From NCBI RefSeq assembly GCF_000213175.1, contig NW_009799102.1:3876095-3940094 (forward strand): a stretch of DNA of 64,000 nucleotides, written 5' to 3'. The stretch comes from Neurospora tetrasperma FGSC 2508. Its lineage: Eukaryota > Ascomycota > Sordariomycetes > Sordariales > Sordariaceae. Under the pieces are notes generated by a model that saw nothing but the letters and a program-made list of their open reading frames with translations, did no database searches and had not been told where the DNA came from. The position numbers and the translations under genes are program-made. Shown piece after piece: positions 56,677-64,000 of this stretch. Every line of letters starts with the position of its first letter. Position 1 is the stretch's first letter.

Positions 56677-59147
56677 TTTGCGATTGGGTTGGGGTTCATG
56701 GATTGGTGGCCCCCTCCTCCCTCCTCGTTGCGTTGTTGTTTACTGAGTAGCTTGTGTGGATGTCGCGTGCTTGGGTTTGGATGGCCTCAGTCGCTTAGAT
56801 TGAATGGTCGCGGTCCGTGGCTTGGCAGTTCGCGGGCCCTGATGGATTTGTGGACCGGGCTTAGCCGACCGGGACGGGTTGTCGAGGTCGGGATGGTGGT
56901 TTGTCGAGACCGCGTGGAAGTCAACAACCGAGCGACTCGATGTGACCGTGTTGGCCCACATGTGCCGTGAACAAGCGTCTCCGGATCGACGCCGGTCAAC
57001 AAAGCCGCAGCATCGGCTGGCTCGTGCGCTCAACGTCCGAGATCCAGGTACGTACCCCCGGCTAGTGGGGACTCCCACCACATACTGCCCGGGCATCCCG
57101 CCGGAGACCCGCCGAGTCCGCTTTCATCGCCGTTCTCATCCCATCTCCAATTCTCGCCTTCATCGTCCCCCTTCGATTACAGATGTTGGCAACTGGCAAA
57201 AAAATGCCTGGTAGTTCCTTGCTAGGGTTGACACTCCGCCGCGCGTCTCGACCACCACCAGCCAGGGCCAGCCAAGAATACACGGTACATGCCGTCGTGG
57301 GAATATCATTGACTCTTCACGATCATCTCACCTTTTGGCCTCAATGGCCGGTTATCTAACATTTACTCATGAATTGCTCTCCACGCTCGGCCAACCGTTC
57401 GCTTCGTCAAGACGCCGGAATAGGATTGGAATCGGCATGAAGCCTCAGCTTTGTTGTTCCTTTGTCCTCCTCCTCCTCCGGCTCGATGGAGCTTCCAGCG
57501 CCGGTGATGCCCGCTTGTGCCTGTTCCTCGCAAAACCCTGAAACAGGAGCTGGAATAACGGCAACTCCACAGCCATCGTCGATCGATTGGAAGTCTCTGA
57601 TCCAAAGTTTATCTCGGGCGCAGTGCCAAGTCTGGTCAAGCAAAAGAGGTCTGACCTATAGAATGCCGCCGATCGCGGACTGTGATTTTCACTGTTTAAG
57701 CCGGATGCCGGTCACCGACGTCAACGACAGCGAGTTTGTGATCTCATACACTACACTACAGTGGAAGAGGAGGGACGATAGGATTGTCTGTTTTCGTTGC
57801 TGATAAATCGGACCCTTTTGATGTTACAGCGGTCAAGGCAGTCTTACTGCGATTACTGATACCGCTTACCGGCTGTGCATGTTGGCATTGAATTCAATCG
57901 AACCATCAAGGGATCCTTTTGTGCTTTTGTGAGTTAGCTCTGTGCAGCGTCGTCAGGGTTCACGACGTCCCTTATTGGATTATTAATACAGGCCTGACAT
58001 GTGAATGGTCCGCCCTTCAGAAGACCCGTGGGAAATCGGAGGCTCTCACTCGCCAATTCGTCCCAATGCATCGTCGTGCAGATCTGGGGTGTCATTGTTC
58101 GTGGGAACGGCCTCTTTTCTTCTTCAGGGCCTGTCACGGTGTGCTAGGGGCACAATGGAGCATCAGAAGAGTATGTAGTGTACATAGAATGGGGAAGCCT
58201 TGAGGAGAAGAAACCCCTCCTAGCGGGGCGGGACCTGAGCTCGGATTTTGATCTGTTTTGGATCCGAAAGGAAGACGCTTGTGCGGTCAAGGGGTTTACA
58301 CTACTATGTAGACGATTACTAACCAAAGTGATGCAGTGAGACGAGGGGTTGGACACGAAGGAAATACATATGTAGAAGAACACGACCGAAACGATGGCCC
58401 GGCAAGGTTATAACTACCGAATGATAGGCACTACACTACTGGCGTCGAAGTTGGTGAAAGAAGAGGTCAACATTTCTTTGTTGCCTCGGAGTTAACATCT
58501 CATTCGGTCGTGCGGCGCAACTGAAAGTGGAAGCACCGAGACCTTGATGACCCTCGAGTAGTACACCGTTGCTGAAACCAACGACTGCCCGACGCAAAAT
58601 GGGTTTGAATAGGAAGAGAGTGAAGTGGAATGTCAGACCCTTTGAAACTGACACCAAGGGCGCAGCCTAACTATCAACGTTGATTATTCAGTTCCTACTG
58701 CGGTAAACCCGACTATGTGATCAAAATGAAAACCCCGCCAGCCATGGCGTCCTCTGCCGTGATTGGTGTCTTTGTTCTTGGTAGTATTCGGTACCGTGAG
58801 CGAGAGGGTTGCGGACAGCGTGGGAGGCCGGAGGACACTGCCGTGCTCATTCATTCGGTGATATGGATGAGAGTGAGAGTGGTGAGAATTGTGTGGTGGT
58901 GGTGGTTTTACTTCCACGTTGGGGGGGCAATTTTGCGCCGTTTACCGCCCACACCTGAACCCTACTACAGTAGGTCGGCCCATGTTGGGTTAGCAGGATC
59001 GATGGGAGTGCAGGGGTACCTCTAGGGCAGTGCATGAGGTGGTGAGCGCAAAGAGCGTGGGATGGGATGGCTTCTGACTAATCGCACAGTGAAAGGACCC
59101 CGCCAGCCCCATCCCACCAGAGAGTCCAACCAGTCATCATGGCCGAT
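56677..59147. other. Intergenic region between CHL4 and the cys-3 leader
   Basis: About 2.5 kb with no convincing gene. Frames reach 118 codons only and have no motif. A (C/G)-rich stretch upstream of CHL4 is its promoter. The cys-3 promoter is expected in the right-hand part, but I could not confirm a CYS-3 or other known binding site by eye. Confidence 0.5.
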
Positions 59148-60087
59148 GGCCGCTCCTCGCTTTCTCGACTTTTCCACTTTCAAGTTCCATTCCCGGTTCC
59201 GTCTTCAACGACACGCACACACACTTTCTTCACACAGACACTCGGACCCTGACTGAGAACACCACAGTCAACACCATCGCAAATCATTTTTGCTTTCTTA
59301 GAAAACGTCTGTTTCGGGCGGCATTTGTGTGTTTTGTTGCAATCAAAACTCTTTCCTCCCTCCACCTCCGTGCCCGTCGCCGTCGTTGACCATACCTTGC
59401 AAATTTCCCTCCGCCGACGACGGCCCCCTCCAGTTCCAACCCTGACCAACCTTGGAACTTACATCTGACGATAAACCCTACCGGCCAAATACACATCAAT
59501 AGTATCACGCCGCTGACTCGCTGGAAACAACGGTCTCCGAGCATACTGCCGAATCATTCGACCCCGTTCAAGAATAAACCCACTTGTCTCGACCAGGAGT
59601 CGCGGTTCAGGGCTTCGTCCAAGGCTCCAGTCTCAATATCTCCGACTGGGACCGGACCCCATTCGATAAATTCGACTCCAGTTGTCCGGTCCTCGAGAGG
59701 CTCCAGTTTGAGAGGCTCCAGTGCCCCGCCCCCGTGGTGCTCCTCCAGTCATCAGCTCCAGCGCTCCCGGCCCCCCCGTCGCTGCCCCTGCGTTGGTCTC
59801 TTCGCACGCTTAGTTTCCATCCCGTCCAACACAGTTAAACATTTACCATCCCGGCGCCATTCTCTCCTCCCCAAATCTACCCTTCTTTCTCGACTACACA
59901 CCAGAACAACCAAGGAAGTCAATCGACTGCATATCCCCGACACTACTCCAGCACTCGCCTGGCAAGGCGCGCCAGCGTTGTGACGTTCACACCGTCTACA
60001 CTCTAGAAAGAGAAGGAAGAACTTGGTTATCAAAGGCGCTCTGAAGAATACCACTCGACCGACAACACCACACAAACCATCGTCAAA
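59148..60087 (+). promoter_or_regulatory. ATG-free leader of cys-3
   Basis: I found no ATG on the plus strand in 940 bases before the ATG at 60088, where about 15 would be expected by chance. This depletion is typical of a long 5' untranslated leader and supports 60088 as the true start codon. The leader is CT-rich and holds three copies of AGGCTCCAGT at 59622, 59697 and 59713. Confidence 0.65.
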
Positions 60088-60394
60088 ATGGCCGGCAGTC
60101 GTATCAACTTCACCAACTACCTGCGCAACCTGAATGTGCAGGAGCCGCAGGTCGAGGAGTATGTGGCTCCCAACGACGAGGAGCTCGCGCTATTTACCAA
60201 CACCAACTTCTTTGACTACGAGACGGGCCAGAACACCGACTACCAGGCGCCGCCTGTCAAGCCCGATGCTGTTGTCGCTCCTACTCCCGTCGAGACTGCG
60301 GCGACATCGCCCGATGTGCCGACCGATGCCTTCATGACCGATTTCCTGTCGGGCCTCGACCAGGGCTTGGAATTTGCTGCTCCTGCAGGTTAGT

Positions 60395-60438
<44 letters not shown>

Positions 60439-61977
60439 GACTTTGTCAACTTCTTATGTCTGTCTGTCTGTTTTTGTTCCCTTGTGGCCCGGTCGTGTCT
60501 TGGATATCTTTGTGTTTCCTCGGCTGTCATGTTTGTCTCACCTTGCTCGTTTCCCACCTTTGAAAGACCCCTACACCTTGTGGTGGGAGGTACCGGCGAG
60601 GATGCATGTCGGGATGCTGCACACAAGGGGCAAGTGTCCTGTGAAGAGAAGGCAAAAAAGAAAGTGATGTGACGGCGGTGGTGGTACCCGGACGGCCCCG
60701 GACGTCCTGGGTCGGGAAGGAGGCAGATGAACACCATCAGGGCCATCCATCGCGACTTCGATTAGCTGCAGTCAGCTGCATTCGCCAAAGAGCACCCTTC
60801 TCCTTATCGGGAATCCGGCAGCGTGTTCGTCACCCCCACTCTTTTCCGTCCATGCCCACATGGCTCGGACTGTTTCTTGATTGGAAGCGTGTTTGGAGAA
60901 ACAGAGGCCGAGGTACCTGGCAATGATGGTTCTGGTTGTATGCGGTGATGGGAGTGCCGAATTTGGGGCTGACAAATGACAACGCTCCCCGAGAATGGTG
61001 TCATTTCTCGTGACTTTGGGGGGATTGCACCATCGACGAGGGGTGATCAACAATGGCCGATGCCAACCACCTTACCCGTCTTGGTTACTACGCAGTCTCC
61101 CCCCAGTCTGTGCCTTCCGTTTCCATGTCGACGGCATTCGGATATTGTCATTCGGGATCTTTCTGGCTTTTCTTCTCTTCATTTCCCTGTCTTGTATATC
61201 AGATTGTGTCATCCTGTGGTGCAAAACAAGCTCTCTGTATGGAGCGGCTCCGCTGACCATGGCACAATGTCTTCAGCCGACTTCAACTTTGGCGACTTTA
61301 GCACCACCTACACCTCGCCCACCATCCCGGCCTACCCAGACACTCTAGGCCAGCTCCAGCCCATTCAGCCCAACCCGCAAGCCGCCTACCCTCCGGTTTC
61401 GCAGCACCATGCGTCTCATCACGTTCAGCACCCCCACCAGCCCGGCTATGTCCTTGCCAACCCTCCCCAGCTAGGCGGTAACAAGCGCAAGGCCAGCGAT
61501 GCCATGTCCGTTCCCCCCACTCCTAGCGCTCGCGTCATGAGCTTCGAGGAGGCCTCTCGCCTTGCCGCCGAGGAAGACAAGCGAAAGCGCAACACCGCAG
61601 CTAGCGCCCGATTCCGCATCAAGAAGAAGCAGCGCGAGCAGGCGCTCGAAAAGTCGGCCAAGGAGATGAGCGAAAAGGTCACCCAGCTTGAGGGACGCAT
61701 CCAGGCTCTCGAGACGGAGAACAAGTGGCTCAAGGGCCTCGTCACTGAGAAGCACGGCAGCAAGGAGGACATTCTCAAGCTTCTCCGCGAGTTCTCAGCC
61801 CACGCTGCCAAGGTTTCCAAGGATGCTGCTGCGGCCGCGGCTGACAAGGCTGAGGCTGCGGCTGACAAGGCTGATGCTGAACGCGCCAGGGAAGAGAGCT
61901 CCATCTGCGTCTCCACCTCTTCACCCAGTTCCGATGAATCCGTCGACTCGAACAACAAGAAGAGGAGGAAGGACTAA
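60088..61977 (+). CDS. cys-3: CYS-3 / MetR-type bZIP transcription factor (sulfur regulator)
   Basis: Exons 60088-60388 and 61277-61977, 888-base intron (GTTAGT ... TTCAG); 333 residues. CYS-3 switches on sulfur-acquisition genes when sulfur is limiting. The bZIP shows the basic region KRKRNTAASARFRIKKKQ, then a leucine-zipper coil (LEGRIQALETENKWLKGLV), an Ala-rich stretch and a Ser-rich, basic end. Starting instead at the internal ATG 61267 (MSSADFNFGDF) gives exactly 236 residues, the length remembered for published N. crassa CYS-3. The spliced form adds about 100 residues with FTNTNFFDYETG, resembling the N-terminus of Aspergillus MetR as I recall it. It is supported by the ATG-free leader and by the dozen or more ATGs within the intron. 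The short form might come from a second promoter. The bZIP call is firm; the extra exon is an inference. Confidence 0.9.
60396..60436 (+). repeat. T41 homopolymer in the first cys-3 intron
   Basis: An uninterrupted run of 41 T starts seven bases after the 5' splice site. It is the longest homopolymer in the window and is likely variable in length between strains. Confidence 0.9.
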
Positions 61978-62791
61978 GGTCGAGCTTTCGGTGACGATGA
62001 CCATTTACTTGTGGAGGAAAAGGGGGTTTGTGGTCAGAGGCTTTTTGGGATAACAGTGGATATACATCATCATACTGTCTGAGGCGTTTTCGCGTTGCTT
62101 TTGCTTTACTTTTTGGTTTTGGCTTTCATTTTTTTTTGGTCTTGTGGTCGTTCGTGGTGGAAGAGAGTTGGCGGCAGTAGTTTTGCTTGCTTCTTCCTTT
62201 CCTTCTTATCACGTTCACTCTCATCAGCATTCTGCTTAGCGGTAATCCCGTCTTGAGCTGCATCTGACTTTGGTTGGTCGGGTGTATTGCGTGCGTGTGC
62301 CTGCATAGGTGCAAATGGGTGGACGGATCGACGGACGAGCGGACGGACGGATGGATGGTACGACATGAATGATTGAGATATCACAATGGTGGCTACAGGA
62401 CTCCGGTATAACTATATTCATGGCGGTTACAGGACTCCGACATTGGCGGTTACAGGACTCCCCCTCAAACATGAAGATCTCAAAAGAAGATTTTGATGAA
62501 ACGAGTCATGGAAAGAAGAAGAATACAATGGGTGTGTGATGTGGAAGAAATTTCGTTTGTTTGGCTTTAGCTTTTGAAATGCGTGATACCATGTTTGAAA
62601 TTGGGAATCTGGACGGGAGTAAGGAACGTTTACATTTACACATGAATATACGAGAGAAATGCAAAGTATAGTACAAGAAACATAAACAGTCGGTCTTGAA
62701 GTCTTGAAACCGGGGTTTAACTCCCCTAACCCATTGTTTTCATCCCATCTGTTTCTCTTCCCTAAACCCTTTTACACAAATTCATACACAA
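61978..62791. other. Convergent 3' region of cys-3 and the mitochondrial-type gene
   Basis: 814 bases between convergent stops. It has a (GGAC)n-like run near 62326-62356 and a three-copy TGGCGGTTACAGGACTCC repeat at 62390-62461. No gene seen. Confidence 0.6.
62390..62461. repeat. Three dispersed copies of TGGCGGTTACAGGACTCC
   Basis: Copies at 62390-62405 (one mismatch, GGCTAC), 62421-62438 and 62444-62461, with spacers of 15 and 5 bases. They lie between the convergent ends of two genes. Confidence 0.85.
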
Positions 62792-63463
62792 TTACATCCC
62801 CTCCCCATTCACCCTCCCCTCCCGCAAATTTGTCAACCGCAACTGATTCCTCTTGCCCAAAATCCTCAGGGTATTCTCCCTTTCAATCTCCGTCATCTCG
62901 GGCCAATTCGCAATGCGCGAAATCGTTCCATCTTTGTGCACCACCATTGGGCCCAGATTATCCAAGGCAACAGCTTGTCCGTTGACCGTGACTACCTTTG
63001 GTTGTTGATCTGGGGAAACGGGGGTGGCGGTCTCTGGAGAAGGTAAAGGGAGGGGGTTATTGTTGTTTTCGAGCTTTTGGTGCTCTACAGAGAGGGGGTC
63101 GGCGAGGGGGTCGTCGTTCACTTCTTCTGGACCGAATTGGGTTGGTCGGTGGGGGGTGGAAGTGGTGGTAGTGTCATCAGCGACGGAGGCCGTAGGGTTG
63201 GTGGTGGATGAGGTGATGCCGGGGACGGGTGACGTGCTTGATGAGCAGCCCGTTGCGGGGTCCGCTTTTGAGGAAGTAGAAGTGGTATCCATCTTTTTTT
63301 GCGCTCTGGAAGTATGAAAGAGCCTTGAGCTGAGAGTCTGGGTAATAGGTACTGATGGCACTGGTACTCTCTGGGTGCTGCTGATGGAAGTGCTGATCTG
63401 GGAGGGGAGGGATCGCGTTGAAAATCTGCGCGCTGCTGCTGCTGGCCTGAGGAGGCTATACAT
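62792..63463 (-). CDS. Conserved fungal protein of unknown function, probably mitochondrial
   Basis: A single-exon frame; I start it at ATG 63463 (MYSLLRPAAAARRFSTRS), giving 223 residues. The N-terminus is rich in Arg, Ser and Ala without acids, and ends in SRLFHTSRAQKK, a typical fungal mitochondrial presequence with its cleavage region. A Ser/Thr-rich, then acidic and Pro-rich middle follows. The C-terminal 55 residues (LGPMVVHKDGTISRIANW and MTEIERENTLRILGKRNQLRL) look like a compact conserved domain that I recall seeing in fungal proteins of unknown function; I cannot name it. The frame is open further upstream to 63844, but that part is Arg/Pro-rich and looks like leader. It converges on cys-3. 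Confidence 0.72.
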   Translation of the reverse strand: MYSLLRPAAAARRFSTRSLPSQISTSISSTQRVPVPSVPITQTLSSRLFHTSRAQKKMDTTSTSSKADPATGCSSSTSPVPGITSSTTNPTASVADDTTTTSTPHRPTQFGPEEVNDDPLADPLSVEHQKLENNNNPLPLPSPETATPVSPDQQPKVVTVNGQAVALDNLGPMVVHKDGTISRIANWPEMTEIERENTLRILGKRNQLRLTNLREGRVNGEGM

Positions 63464-64000
63464 CACAGCACGGTTATGTTTCTCGTGATGGATTGACGGC
63501 CACTCTCTATGGAAAGAGTGGTTGGTGAGACCAGCTGGGTTTGGTCTGTTTGGTGGTAGTGGTAAAACTCCTCCACCGAAGCCGAGGGTTGAGTGCTTGT
63601 GTTTAGGTACCTCTAGGTAAACCAAAACTGGAAGGTACCGGTACCTCAAGCTCAAGCTCAAGAAGCGTGGGGGTCTCGATCGTCTCTGCTTTTTACTCAA
63701 CGTTGCTTTGAGATTCAATAGTCGGTTCGTAGGCAGACGTGGTGAGCGAGATGGTGGTGATGCTCGGTTGCGGTTTAGTGTACCAAACGGTGATTCGTCC
63801 GGACTGGCTGTCCGGCTGTTCTGTTTGACTAGCAGCTGTTGCAAGCGTCGACTAGGCTTGTCTTTGGGGTAGATGTGGATGAATGGATCTGGTCAAGAGC
63901 AAGCCGCGGTTGAATTGTGAGATGCGACGGACGCGGATATGGATCTTGGACAAGGATGTGCGCAACAGAAAAAAAATAAACCCGTCGTGATGTGTTGTCA
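63464..64000. other. Upstream region of the mitochondrial-type gene
   Basis: Leader and promoter of the minus-strand gene. The frame remains open to 63844 but without gene-like composition. It contains a TACCTCTAGGTA motif near 63607. No other gene is seen before the window ends. Confidence 0.55.

Noticed and set aside
60088-61977. Identification as cpc-1/GCN4-type bZIP
   Set aside because: The basic region with TAASARFRIKKKQREQ and the ENKWLK zipper are CYS-3/MetR-type. The leader lacks the uORFs typical of cpc-1.
63464-63844. A 127-residue N-terminal extension of the mitochondrial-type protein
   Set aside because: It would bury a clear mitochondrial presequence inside the protein, and its composition is leader-like.
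1-64000. CRISPR arrays, insertion sequences, rRNA or 5S genes
   Set aside because: No regularly spaced repeats with unique spacers, no transposase reading frames with catalytic motifs and no rRNA-like segments were seen by eye.

Overview
The window is nuclear DNA of a filamentous ascomycete, almost certainly Neurospora or a very close Sordariaceae relative. The genes carry short GT-AG introns (51-140 bases, a few longer) with CTAAC-like branch sites. Intergenic DNA is rich in the palindrome TACCTAGGTA and in tetranucleotide runs. The gene content includes a ribonucleotide reductase large subunit (un-24 type) about 4 kb from a HET-domain gene, and a CYS-3-type bZIP regulator about 9 kb further on. 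In N. crassa, from memory, un-24, het-6 and cys-3 all lie on the left arm of linkage group II, so the window probably covers that region. I saw no rRNA, tRNA, CRISPR array or recognisable mobile element, and no strongly AT-rich block of the kind RIP leaves on repeats.

Layout. 1-10061: gene-poor, full of simple repeats, with one TATA-like site. 10062-13880 (+): CaMKK/Ssp1-type protein kinase behind a cluster of uORFs. 13881-19982: gene-free, repeat-rich. 19983-21836 (+): FabG/OAR1-like SDR reductase, convergent with UBA2 (21985-24008, -), the SUMO E1 catalytic subunit. 25252-26510 (+): queuosine salvage protein (QNG1/DUF2419), convergent with POLD4 (26960-27748, -), the small subunit of DNA polymerase delta. 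28834-29940 (+): psq/CENP-B-type helix-turn-helix protein. 31391-32366 (-): CFEM, GPI-anchored surface protein. 32367-39224: almost gene-free. 39225-40371 (-): a novel Gln-rich tandem-repeat gene with an in-frame TAG.

42248-51547 is the nonself-recognition segment: a HET-domain gene (probable het-6), a DUF3669 gene, a decayed DUF3669 copy and the RNR large subunit (un-24), which has the long C-terminal tail implicated in incompatibility. 52864-54445 (+): TATDN1-type nuclease, convergent with the kinetochore gene CHL4/CENP-N (54907-56676, -). 60088-61977 (+): the sulfur regulator cys-3, for which the sequence supports an extra 5' coding exon and a 333-residue product rather than the 236-residue form. 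62792-63463 (-): conserved protein of unknown function with a mitochondrial presequence.

The genes do not form an operon-like pathway. Themes recur: DNA replication (RNR, POLD4, both with MCB-like promoter sites), chromosome segregation and SUMO (CHL4, UBA2), nutrient regulation (CaMKK, CYS-3, QNG1) and vegetative incompatibility (HET plus RNR). All gene models were built by eye from frames and splice signals. Names rest on remembered family motifs, not on a search.
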